This document shows, piece by piece, positions 43,474 to 52,338 of a stretch of DNA of 64,000 nucleotides. A program made the position numbers and the translations under genes. The stretch's first letter is position 1. The number at the start of each line of letters is the position of its first letter. Where the stretch lies: NCBI GenBank assembly GCA_963746175.1, contig CAVVAH010000001.1:310001-374000 (forward strand), written 5' to 3'. The notes under the pieces were generated by a model that was not told the DNA's origin, made no database searches, and saw nothing but the letters and a program-made list of their open reading frames with translations. The DNA is from CAVVAH01 sp963746175 (GTDB lineage: Bacteria; Actinomycetota; Actinomycetes; JACCUZ01).

Positions 43474-44313
43474 CTACGGAGCGGCACCCTCGCGGTTCTC
43501 GGACATCCACCGGGTCGCGAAGGCGACGCCGGCCGCGAGGTCGAACAGGTGGCTCTTCGCGTCGCCGACCGTACCGGACGACACGGCTCCGGTCGCCAGG
43601 AACGCCTCGCCGATCCGGTCGAAGTCCTCCTCGTCGACGTCGAGGTCCTCCCAGGTGGCCCAGTCGCGGCCGCCGGACGGCGTCCGCACCGCCGCGGAGA
43701 GCGAGATACGGCGGGCGGCGCCGGGCACGCGGTACTCCGCGAGGTGGAAGCTCGTGCAGGAGCCGAAGCCGGCCCCCAGCAGCAGGACCTGGGCACCGAG
43801 CCGCTCCAGGGTCGCGAGCGGCGACCGCTCGCCGCACTGCGAGTCGAGGTCGTGCACGGCGACGACGTCCGCCGCGCGGGACCCGACGGCGGCGAAGGAC
43901 GTGGTCGGGTGGTCGCTGCGCCGTGCGCCCGGCCAGGTCCGCAGCTGCTCGGTGAGCGCACCCATGTGCCGGCCCGGGGTGAGAGCCGGGTCGAACGCCG
44001 GCGTCTCGGCGCGGATCACGGGCCACCAGGCCTCCGGCACCGGCGGTCGGGACCAGCCCGCCGGGTCGCTGTTGTCGCCGGTCTGGGTGGGGACCACGAG
44101 CGTCCCGTCCGGGCCGACCACGTCGAGCAGGGCCAGCGCGACGGCGACCGTCCCTCCGGGGACGTAGCCCAGCGCTTTCATCGAGCTGTGCACCAGCACG
44201 ACGGCGCCGTCCAGGACGCCCAGGCGCCGCAGATCGGTGGCGAGCGACGACCGAGGACGGATCCCGCGCCCGGCCCCGTCCTTCGGCAGGTCAGCGGGTG
44301 TGTCGAGGCTCAC
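43474..44313 (-). CDS. AAC(3)-family N-acetyltransferase
   Basis: 279-residue member of the aminoglycoside 3-N-acetyltransferase family (antibiotic_NAT). Diagnostic: VLVHSSMKALGYVPGGTVAVALALLDVVGPDGTLVVPTQTG near residues 40-80, RSDHPTTSFAAVG near 132, and VLLLGAGFGSCTSFHLAEYR near 174 with the active-site His. Chromosomal actinobacterial members often have no resistance role, so resistance cannot be assumed. GTG 44313 start; divergent from sufR across 66 bp; followed closely by the ABC pair. Confidence 0.82.
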   Translation of the reverse strand: MSLDTPADLPKDGAGRGIRPRSSLATDLRRLGVLDGAVVLVHSSMKALGYVPGGTVAVALALLDVVGPDGTLVVPTQTGDNSDPAGWSRPPVPEAWWPVIRAETPAFDPALTPGRHMGALTEQLRTWPGARRSDHPTTSFAAVGSRAADVVAVHDLDSQCGERSPLATLERLGAQVLLLGAGFGSCTSFHLAEYRVPGAARRISLSAAVRTPSGGRDWATWEDLDVDEEDFDRIGEAFLATGAVSSGTVGDAKSHLFDLAAGVAFATRWMSENREGAAP

Positions 44314-44370
44314 GGGGGAGATCGTCCCAGCCCCCGGCAAGCCGGTTTGCGGTCGGCGGGTCAATAACGG

Positions 44371-44382
44371 CACACTGGTGTG
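44371..44382. promoter_or_regulatory. Inverted repeat at the sufR start, candidate operator
   Basis: CACAC-TG-GTGTG overlaps the GTG at 44380. SufR represses its own operon in mycobacteria, so a palindrome at the start is a natural candidate, but the match to any known SufR box has not been tested. Confidence 0.35.
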
Positions 44383-45128
44383 GTGAAATTGGCTGCCGCT
44401 GCTCCTACCCGGGACCCCCGCGTCGTCGGGAGCGCAGCGAGCGACGTCGTGGGGATCAACAGGACCCGCGACCGCGTCGCGCGGACCGTGCTCGAGACCG
44501 GTCCCACCACGGCCGCTGCCCTGGCCGCCCAGCTCGGCCTGACCCCGGCCGCCGTACGCCGGCACCTCGACGCCCTGCTCGCCGACGGCCTGGTCGAGGA
44601 GCGCGAGCCGCGCCGCACCACCGTCCGTGGCCGGGGCCGCCCGGCCCGCCTGTTCGGCGTCACCGACGCCGGCCGTGACGCGTTCGACCAGGCCTACGAC
44701 GACCTCGCCGCGAGCGCGATGCGCTTCCTCGAGGAGACCGGCGGTCGCGAGGCCGTCGGTGCCTTCGCCCGCCAGCGGGTGTCCGAGCTGGAGGCCCGCT
44801 ACCGCCCGGTGGTGGAGTCCGCCGAGCCCGAGGACCGGGTGGAGGCGCTCGCCACCGCGCTCTCCGCCGACGGCTACGCTGCCGCGTCGCGTCCGACCGG
44901 GGCGGCCGACCAGCTCGCGGGGGAGCAGCTCTGCCAGCACCACTGCCCGGTGGCGCACGTCGCCGAGCAGTTCCCCGAGCTGTGCGAGGCGGAGACCGAG
45001 GTCTTCGCGCGCCTGCTCGGCACCCACGTCCAGCGCCTGGCGACCATCGCGCACGGCGACGGCATCTGCACGACCTTCGTCCCGCGCACCCCGCGGGACA
45101 CCGCTCACCACCCGACGGAGGAGTCCTC

Positions 45129-45132
<4 letters not shown>
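44380..45132 (+). CDS. sufR: SufR, iron-sulfur-sensing repressor of the suf operon
   Basis: 250 residues. Winged helix: TAAALAAQLGLTPAAVRRHLDALLADGLVEERE, with RGRGRPARLFGVTDAG as the wing. The cluster ligands match SufR: CQHHC then thirteen residues on ELC, and a fourth Cys in GICTTF, the same spacing as the M. tuberculosis protein. It should repress suf genes when holding a cluster and release them when clusters are short. The start is uncertain: 44380 gives a 26-residue lead that looks repeat-derived; GTG 44449 (GINRTRD...) is an alternative. GTGA overlap with sufB. Confidence 0.92.
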
Positions 45133-46550
<1,418 letters not shown>

Positions 46551-46602
46551 TCTTCCCCCACGAAATCACTCGCTTCGCTCCCGATTCCGCGGGGACCCCG
46601 AC
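46551..46602 (+). repeat. Palindromic operon-spacer repeat, copy 3
   Basis: The entire 52-bp gap between the sufB TGA and sufD ATG. Its 45-bp core (CCCCACGAAATCACTCGCTT then CGCTCCCGATTCCGCGGGGA and CCCCG) matches copy 1 at 40 of 45 positions by hand alignment. The right arm CGCGGGGACCCCG lies directly before the ATG. Confidence 0.7.
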
Positions 46603-47805
46603 ATGACCAGCGCGGCAGAGATCCTCTCCCCGGAGACCGGCGGGTTCAGCGGCAAGCCCCACTCGCACGGCGCGACGCCGGTGCCCGGCGACAGCCGCGG
46701 CGAGCGGCACCGCTCGTTCGAGCCCGCCGACTTCGACGTGCCCGTCGGCCGCGAGGAGGAATGGCGGTTCACCCCGCTGCACCGCCTGCGGCACCTGCAC
46801 GAGGACGCGCCCGCCGGTGACGGCGGCGTGTCGGTGCGGGTCGACGCGGCACCCGAGGTCGAGGTCGAGACGGTCGCCCGCGACGACGCCCGGCTCGGCA
46901 CCGCGGGCACGCCGGCAGACCGGATCGCAGCCCGGGCCTGGTCGTCGTTCGAGAAGGCCACCGTGGTCACGGTCCCGCGCGACGCCGTCGCCAGCCGGCC
47001 GACGGTCGTCACCATCCACGGCGAGGGCGTCGACAAGGGTGCTGCCTACGGCCACCTGCTCGTGGACGTCCAGCAGTTCGCCCAGGCCGTCGTCGTGCTC
47101 GACCACGCCGGCAGCGCGACCTACGCCGACAACGTCGAGTTCCGCGTCGGCGACGGCGCCCGGCTCACCGTCGTCGTCATCGACGACTGGGCGGACGACG
47201 CCGTGCACGCCGCCCAGCACTCGGTGCAGGTCGGCCGGGACGCGTCGTTCAAGAGCATCGTCGTGAGCTTCGGCGGCGACCTCGTGCGGGTCGCCTCGGA
47301 GGCGCGGTTCGCCGCGACCGGCGGCGACATCGAGATGCTCGGCGTCTACTTCGCCGACGGCGGTCAGCACCTCGAGCACCGGCTGTTCGTGGACCACGCG
47401 GTGTCGCACTGCCGCTCGCGCGTCACCTACAAGGGGGCGCTGCAGGGCGAGGAGGCGCACACCGTCTGGATCGGCGACGTCCTCATCCGCGCCGAGGCCG
47501 AGGGCACCGACACCTACGAGCTCAACCGCAACCTCGTGCTCACCGACGGCGCGCGCGCCGACTCGGTGCCCAACCTCGAGATCGAGACCGGCGAGATCGT
47601 CGGCGCCGGCCACGCCAGCGCCACCGGGCGGTTCGACGACGAGGCGCTGTTCTACCTGCAGTCGCGCGGGATCCCCGCCGACGAGGCGCGCCGCCTGGTC
47701 GTCCGCGGGTTCTTCGCCGACGTCATCGGCCAGATCGGCATCCCCGAGGTGCAGGAGCGGCTGATGGCGCGCGTGGAGGCCGAGCTCGAGGGCGCGGTCC
47801 ACTGA
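46603..47805 (+). CDS. sufD: SufD, Fe-S cluster assembly subunit
   Basis: 400 residues. After a variable N-terminus (SFEPADFDVPVGREEEWRFTPLHRLRHLHED) the SufBD core carries VTIHGEGVDKGAAYGHLLVDVQQFAQAVVVLDHAG, YFADGGQHLEHRLFVDHAVSHCRSRVTYKGALQGEEAHTVWIGDVLIRAEAEGTDTYELNRNL and SRGIPADEARRLVVRGFFADVIGQI. Partner of SufB in the scaffold, with the conserved His of QHLEHR visible. ATG 46603 directly follows repeat copy 3. Confidence 0.96.
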   Translation: MTSAAEILSPETGGFSGKPHSHGATPVPGDSRGERHRSFEPADFDVPVGREEEWRFTPLHRLRHLHEDAPAGDGGVSVRVDAAPEVEVETVARDDARLGTAGTPADRIAARAWSSFEKATVVTVPRDAVASRPTVVTIHGEGVDKGAAYGHLLVDVQQFAQAVVVLDHAGSATYADNVEFRVGDGARLTVVVIDDWADDAVHAAQHSVQVGRDASFKSIVVSFGGDLVRVASEARFAATGGDIEMLGVYFADGGQHLEHRLFVDHAVSHCRSRVTYKGALQGEEAHTVWIGDVLIRAEAEGTDTYELNRNLVLTDGARADSVPNLEIETGEIVGAGHASATGRFDDEALFYLQSRGIPADEARRLVVRGFFADVIGQIGIPEVQERLMARVEAELEGAVH

Positions 47806-47806
47806 C

Positions 47807-48127
47807 GTGACCGACTTCCAGCGCGCCTGCGCCGTCGCCGACGTGGCCGACGGGTCCGCCGTCCGGGTCACGATCGACGGCGTCCCGGTGGCCGTGGTCC
47901 GCAGCTCCGGCGAGGTCTACGCCATCCACGACGTGTGCTCGCACGCCAACGTCGCCCTCTCCGAGGGAGAGATCGACGACCAGACCATCGAGTGCTGGCT
48001 GCACGGGTCGCGCTTCGACCTCGTCACCGGCCGCCCCACCGGCCTGCCGGCCACCCAGCCCGTTCCCGTGTACCCCGTGAAGATCGACGGCGACGACGTC
48101 CTCGTCTCCGTCGCGAAGGAGAGCTAG
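47807..48127 (+). CDS. Rieske-type [2Fe-2S] ferredoxin
   Basis: 106-residue Rieske ferredoxin. The cluster ligands are C-x-H in HDVCSHANVALSEG (residues ~41-54) and C-x2-H in ECWLHGSRFDLVTGRP (~62-77). Such a gene is regularly found between sufD and sufC in actinobacteria; an electron-donor role in cluster assembly is presumed. GTG 47807 lies 1 bp after the sufD stop, and its TAG overlaps the sufC GTG. Confidence 0.93.
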   Translation: MTDFQRACAVADVADGSAVRVTIDGVPVAVVRSSGEVYAIHDVCSHANVALSEGEIDDQTIECWLHGSRFDLVTGRPTGLPATQPVPVYPVKIDGDDVLVSVAKES

Positions 48128-48891
48128 TGAGCACCCTGGAGATCCGCGACCTGCACGTCACGGTCGATGCCGAGGGGACGCCCCGCGAGATCCTGCGCGG
48201 CGTCGACCTCACCGTGAAGGCAGGCGAGACGCACGCGATCATGGGCCCCAACGGCTCGGGCAAGTCGACGCTGGCCTACTCGATCGCCGGCCACCCCAAG
48301 TACACCGTCACGGGCGGCACGGTCACCCTCGACGGCGCCGACGTGCTGGCGATGACCGTCGACGAGCGGGCCCGTGCCGGGCTCTTCCTCGCGATGCAGT
48401 ACCCCGTCGAGGTGCCCGGCGTCTCCGTGTCCAACTTCCTCCGCAGCGCCAGGACCGCGATCGACGGCGAGGCTCCCAAGCTGCGCACCTGGGTCAAGGA
48501 CGTGCGGGAGGCCATGGAGCGGCTCGCCGTCGACCCGTCGTTCGCCGAGCGCAGCGTCAACGAGGGATTCTCCGGCGGCGAGAAGAAGCGCCACGAGATC
48601 CTGCAGCTCGAGCTGCTCCGGCCGAAGGTCGCGATCCTCGACGAGACCGACTCGGGTCTCGACATCGACGCGCTGAAGGTCGTGTCCGAGGGGGTCAACC
48701 GGGTACGCGAGGGCGGCGAGACCGGTGTCCTGCTCATCACGCACTACACGCGCATCCTGCGCTACATCCAGCCCGACTTCGTCCACGTGTTCGTGGGCGG
48801 CCGGTTCGTCGAGGAGGGCGGCCCGGAGCTCGCCGACACCCTCGAGGCCGAGGGCTACGAGAAGTTCCTCCCCGCGAGCGCCACGGCATGA
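48127..48891 (+). CDS. sufC: SufC, Fe-S assembly ATPase
   Basis: 254-residue ABC-type ATPase powering the SufBD scaffold. Walker A MGPNGSGKSTLAYSIAGHP near residues 39-57, signature NEGFSGGEKKRHEILQLE near 142-159, Walker B KVAILDETDSGLDIDALK near 164 (SufC-specific DETDSGLD), and ITHYTRIL as H-loop. GTG start by a TAGTG overlap; ATGA overlap with sufS. Confidence 0.97.
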   Translation: MSTLEIRDLHVTVDAEGTPREILRGVDLTVKAGETHAIMGPNGSGKSTLAYSIAGHPKYTVTGGTVTLDGADVLAMTVDERARAGLFLAMQYPVEVPGVSVSNFLRSARTAIDGEAPKLRTWVKDVREAMERLAVDPSFAERSVNEGFSGGEKKRHEILQLELLRPKVAILDETDSGLDIDALKVVSEGVNRVREGGETGVLLITHYTRILRYIQPDFVHVFVGGRFVEEGGPELADTLEAEGYEKFLPASATA

Positions 48892-50165
48892 CCGACATGT
48901 TGTCGAGCAGCCTCGACGTCGAGAAGGTCCGCAAGGACTTCCCGGCGCTCGAGCGGCTGGTCCACGGCGACAAGCCGCTGGTCTACCTCGACAACGCCGC
49001 GACCTCGCAGAAGCCGCGGCAGGTGCTCGACGCCGTCGACGACTACTACACGCGGCACAACGCCAACGTGCACCGAGGCATCCACGTCCTGGCCGAGGAG
49101 GCCACCGCGCTCTACGAGGGTGCCCGCGACAAGGTGGCCCGGTTCGTCAACGCCGCCGACCGCGCCGAGGTGGTGTTCACCAAGAACAGCACCGAGGCGC
49201 TCAACCTCGCCGCCAACGTCATCTCGTGGGCCGGTGCCGGCCGCGGTCTCGGGCCTGGTGACGAGGTCGTCATCACCGAGATGGAGCACCACTCCAACAT
49301 CGTCCCGTGGCAGCTGGTCACCCAGCGCACCGGCGCGACCCTGAAGTGGTTCTCGCTCACCGACGACGGCCGCCTCGACCTGTCCGACCTCGACCGGGTC
49401 GTCACCGAGCGCACCAAGGTCGTGTCGTTCGTCCTGGTGTCCAACATCCTCGGGACCGTCAACCCGCCCGAGGAGCTCGTCCGGCGGGCCCACGAGGTCG
49501 GGGCCCTGGTCGTCGTCGACGCCTCGCAGGCGGCTCCGCACATGCCGCTCGACGTGCAAGCCCTGGGCGCCGACCTCGTTGCGTTCACCGGCCACAAGAT
49601 GTGCGGGCCGACCGGCATCGGCGTGCTCTGGGGCCGCCGCGACGTCCTCGAGGAGCTCCCGCCGTTCCTCGGGGGTGGCGAGATGATCGAGATGGTCACC
49701 ATGGCCACGTCGACCTACGCCGAGCTGCCGCACAAGTACGAGGCCGGCACGCCGCCGATCGCGCAGGCGGTCGGCCTCGGTGCGGCGGTCGACTACCTCA
49801 CCGGTCTCGGCATGGACGCCGTGCACGCGCACGAGCAGCACATCACGGCGTACGCGCTCGAGCGTCTGCAGCACGTCGAGGGGCTGCGCATCATCGGCCC
49901 GGCCACGACCGAGGCCCGCGGTGCGGCGATCTCGTTCGCGCTGGGCGACCTCCACCCGCACGACGTCGGCCAGGTGCTCGACGAGCTCGGCATCGCGGTC
50001 CGGGTCGGTCACCACTGCGCCCGCCCGGTGTGCCTGCGCTACGCCGTGCCCGCGACCACCCGAGCCTCGTTCTACCTCTACTCGACCGAAGCCGAGGTCG
50101 ACGCGCTCGTGGCCGGTCTCGAACACGTCAAGCGGTTCTTCGGCGGCCCGGGAGGCGGACGGTGA
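48888..50165 (+). CDS. sufS: SufS cysteine desulfurase
   Basis: 425-residue PLP enzyme taking sulfur from cysteine. VYLDNAATSQKPRQVLDAVDDYY near 32, EHHSNIVPWQLV near 130, the PLP Lys in FTGHKMCGPTGIGVLWG near 231, and the active-site Cys in RVGHHCARPVCLRY near 371 are all present (group II, SufS type). It hands sulfur to SufU encoded next, with GTGA overlap. Confidence 0.97.
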   Translation: MTDMLSSSLDVEKVRKDFPALERLVHGDKPLVYLDNAATSQKPRQVLDAVDDYYTRHNANVHRGIHVLAEEATALYEGARDKVARFVNAADRAEVVFTKNSTEALNLAANVISWAGAGRGLGPGDEVVITEMEHHSNIVPWQLVTQRTGATLKWFSLTDDGRLDLSDLDRVVTERTKVVSFVLVSNILGTVNPPEELVRRAHEVGALVVVDASQAAPHMPLDVQALGADLVAFTGHKMCGPTGIGVLWGRRDVLEELPPFLGGGEMIEMVTMATSTYAELPHKYEAGTPPIAQAVGLGAAVDYLTGLGMDAVHAHEQHITAYALERLQHVEGLRIIGPATTEARGAAISFALGDLHPHDVGQVLDELGIAVRVGHHCARPVCLRYAVPATTRASFYLYSTEAEVDALVAGLEHVKRFFGGPGGGR

Positions 50166-50665
50166 ACCTCGAGTCGATGTACCAGGAGATCATCCTCGAC
50201 CACTACCGCCACCCGCACCACAAGGGTCTGCGCGAGCCGTTCGACGCCGAGGTGCACCACGTCAACCCGACCTGCGGCGACGAGGTGACCCTGCGGGTGC
50301 TGATGTCCGACGACGGCAGCACCGTGCGCGACGTGTCGTACGACTCGCTCGGCTGCTCGATCTCGCAGGCGTCGGTCTCGGTCATGACCGACCTCGTCGT
50401 CGGCAAGGACCTCGACGCGGCTGCGGCGGCGTACGACGCCTTCCTGGCGCTGATGCGCACCAAGGGCGACACCGAGGCCGTGATCGAGGCCGACGAGGAG
50501 GTGCTCGAGGACGCCGTGGCGTTCGAGGGCGTCTCCAAGTACCCGGCGCGCATCAAGTGCGCGCTGCTCGGCTGGATGGCCTGGAAGGACGCGACGGCAC
50601 AGGCCGTCGCAGCCCGCGACTCGTACGACGCGAACGACCGACGCCTGACGGAGGAGACCGCATGA
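50162..50665 (+). CDS. sufU: SufU, zinc-dependent sulfurtransferase
   Basis: 167 residues of the IscU-like SufU family of Gram-positives. The three Cys and Asp zinc ligands are visible: NPTCGDEVTLRV near residue 37, LGCSISQASVSVM near 65 and RIKCALLGWMAW near 129. SufU accepts the persulfide from SufS in place of SufE. Start GTG 50162 overlaps the sufS stop, and its TGA overlaps the next ATG. Confidence 0.96.
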   Translation: MNLESMYQEIILDHYRHPHHKGLREPFDAEVHHVNPTCGDEVTLRVLMSDDGSTVRDVSYDSLGCSISQASVSVMTDLVVGKDLDAAAAAYDAFLALMRTKGDTEAVIEADEEVLEDAVAFEGVSKYPARIKCALLGWMAWKDATAQAVAARDSYDANDRRLTEETA

Positions 50666-51018
50666 GCGACACCGCGACCGACACGACCACGGGTGCCGGC
50701 GGCCCGACCGTCGCGACGATCGAGGACGTCGAGGAGGCCATGCGCGACGTGGTCGACCCCGAGCTCGGCATCAACGTCGTCGACCTCGGCCTCGTCTACG
50801 GCGTGCACGTCGACGACGACAACGTCGTGACGCTGGACATGACGCTGACGTCAGCGGCCTGCCCGCTGACCGACGTCATCGAGGACCAGACCAACTCGGC
50901 GCTGGCGCCGATCGCCAAGGAGGCCCGGATCAACTGGGTCTGGATGCCGCCATGGGGCCCGGACAAGATCACCGACGAGGGTCGCGAGCAGCTCCGCGCC
51001 CTCGGCTTCAACGTCTGA
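50662..51018 (+). CDS. sufT: SufT/MIP18-family (DUF59) Fe-S maturation protein
   Basis: 118 residues. After a Thr-rich leader comes the DUF59 core: VEEAMRDVVDPELGINVVDLGLVYGV, then TLTSAACPLTDVIEDQ with the conserved Cys and WVWMPPWGPDKITDEGREQLRALGF. Members assist in delivery of clusters to target proteins. Last gene of the suf operon; the palindrome 51065-51138 follows. Confidence 0.95.
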   Translation: MSDTATDTTTGAGGPTVATIEDVEEAMRDVVDPELGINVVDLGLVYGVHVDDDNVVTLDMTLTSAACPLTDVIEDQTNSALAPIAKEARINWVWMPPWGPDKITDEGREQLRALGFNV

Positions 51019-51064
51019 TCGCTCTGTGCGGCCTGTCCCGTCGCAGTCCGCGGCGCCGGCGGGT

Positions 51065-51138
51065 GATCGTTTGCGACCTGGCTCCCCAACACGCCGCGCG
51101 GTACTACGGCGTGTCGGTGACTGAGGTCGCAAACGATC
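51065..51138. repeat. Long intergenic palindrome family, copy B
   Basis: 74 bp between the convergent sufT and metallopeptidase genes. Outer arms GATCGTTTGCGACCT and its near complement AGGTCGCAAACGATC, inner arms ACACGCCG and CGGCGTGT, loop about ten bases. Same arms as copy A (17393-17465), and again followed closely by CGGCGGGTCAG. Likely stops transcription from both sides, or a mobile palindrome. Confidence 0.78.
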
Positions 51139-51282
51139 TTCATTGGGAGAACGGCGGGTCAGCTCGCCGGCGCGGGGAGGAGGCAACCCGGGCCGCCTGT
51201 CCTGGCCGCTCTGACGGCACCACGAACGGCGGGTGAACGGACGTCAGTACCGCCCATGGCGCCCATCCGTCAGGACCGACGA

Positions 51283-52188
51283 CTAGATCCCCTTGAAGGT
51301 GTCGCAGGAGTTGACGTCACCGGTGGTGCGGCCGGTCGTGAACCACTGCTTGCGCTGCGCGGCCGAGCCGTGGGTCCAGGACTCCTTGTCGACCCGGCCC
51401 TGCGTCTGCTTCTGGATCCGGTCGTCGCCGACGGCCGCCGCCGCGTCCTGGGCCTGCTGCACCTCGGCGTCCCCGACGGAGACGTTGCCGGCGTCGTCGG
51501 CGAGCTTGCTCCACACCCCGGCGTAGCAGTCGGCCTGCAGCTCGAGCGCGATCGACAGCTCGTTCTGCTTGCCCGGGTCGGACTGCTGCGCCGAGCGGAC
51601 CTTGCGCTCGGTGCCGAACAGCGTCTGGAGGTGGTGCCCCGCCTCGTGCGCCAGGATGTACGCCTGTGCGTAGCGGCCTTCGGCGCCGAACTGCTGCTGC
51701 AGCTGGTCGAGGAAGCCGATGTCGATGTAGATGCTGCGGTCCGGCGGGCAGTAGAACGGCCCGACCTCGGACGACGCCTGGCCGCAGCCGGTGTTCACCG
51801 CCTGGGTGAAGAACGTCAGCGCCGGCTCCTCGTAGGTCTCGCCGGCGCGGGCGAACTCGTCGGTCCACACCTCGTTGATCTCGTTGTAGACCTTGACCAG
51901 GAAGCAGTCGTCGTACTGGTCGATGGCGCCCTTCTGGTTGCACCGGGTCGCCAGGTCGCTCTCGTCCGTGCCCGAGCCCTGGACGGAGCCGTCCTGGGGC
52001 ACCAGCTGGGGGAGGCCGCCGCCCCCGCCGCCCCCGCCACCCAGCACGGAGATGAGGACGTAGATGATCAGGCCGACGACGCCGATCCCACCGCCACCGA
52101 TCGCCACCGGGCCGCCCAGGCCACCGCCACCCCGACGGTCGTTCACGCCCGAGACGTCGACCTTCTGGTCGTCGAAGTCGATGCCCAT
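51283..52188 (-). CDS. YpfJ-like neutral zinc metallopeptidase
   Basis: 301 residues of the putative neutral zinc metallopeptidase family (YpfJ). An N-terminal Gly/Asp-rich stretch, one membrane helix (GIGVVGLIIYVLISVLGGGG near 35), then an extracytoplasmic domain with YCPPDRSIYIDIGFLDQLQQQFG and the catalytic AYILAHEAGHHLQTLFGTE (HExxH) near 180, and ELQADCYAGVWS near 217, where the Glu is a third zinc ligand. Biological substrate unknown. Divergent from the ABC-F gene; ATG 52188. Confidence 0.9.
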   Translation of the reverse strand: MGIDFDDQKVDVSGVNDRRGGGGLGGPVAIGGGGIGVVGLIIYVLISVLGGGGGGGGGLPQLVPQDGSVQGSGTDESDLATRCNQKGAIDQYDDCFLVKVYNEINEVWTDEFARAGETYEEPALTFFTQAVNTGCGQASSEVGPFYCPPDRSIYIDIGFLDQLQQQFGAEGRYAQAYILAHEAGHHLQTLFGTERKVRSAQQSDPGKQNELSIALELQADCYAGVWSKLADDAGNVSVGDAEVQQAQDAAAAVGDDRIQKQTQGRVDKESWTHGSAAQRKQWFTTGRTTGDVNSCDTFKGI

Positions 52189-52239
52189 GAGCCACCTGTC
52201 GGAGTCGGGTGCCGGCGCAGCGCGGGTAGACTACGCGGC

Positions 52240-52260
52240 ATGTCCGCGCCGTGCCCGTGA
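52240..52260 (+). CDS. Short leader ORF (MSAPCP) before the ABC-F gene
   Basis: ATG 52240 opens a six-codon frame, MSAPCP, ending TGA 52260. TAGACT at 52227-52232 (a good TANNNT) lies seven bases before the ATG, so the transcript would begin at or near it. The ABC-F gene starts 78 bases further on; between them GTGGG (52277) and CCCAC (52288) could form a hairpin. Layout resembles the translated leaders that control some ABC-F genes. Confidence 0.4.
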   Translation: MSAPCP

Positions 52261-52338
52261 GCCGACCTGCCGTGTCCGTGGGGCAGTACCCACGAACCGC
52301 AGCGTCCATCCACGACGACGACGACGAAGGACCTCCCG

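Noticed and set aside
43474..44313. Aminoglycoside resistance island (AAC(3), ABC exporter, APH kinase)
   Set aside because: The genes sit in a conserved chromosomal block or are isolated, with no mobile element; family membership alone does not show resistance.
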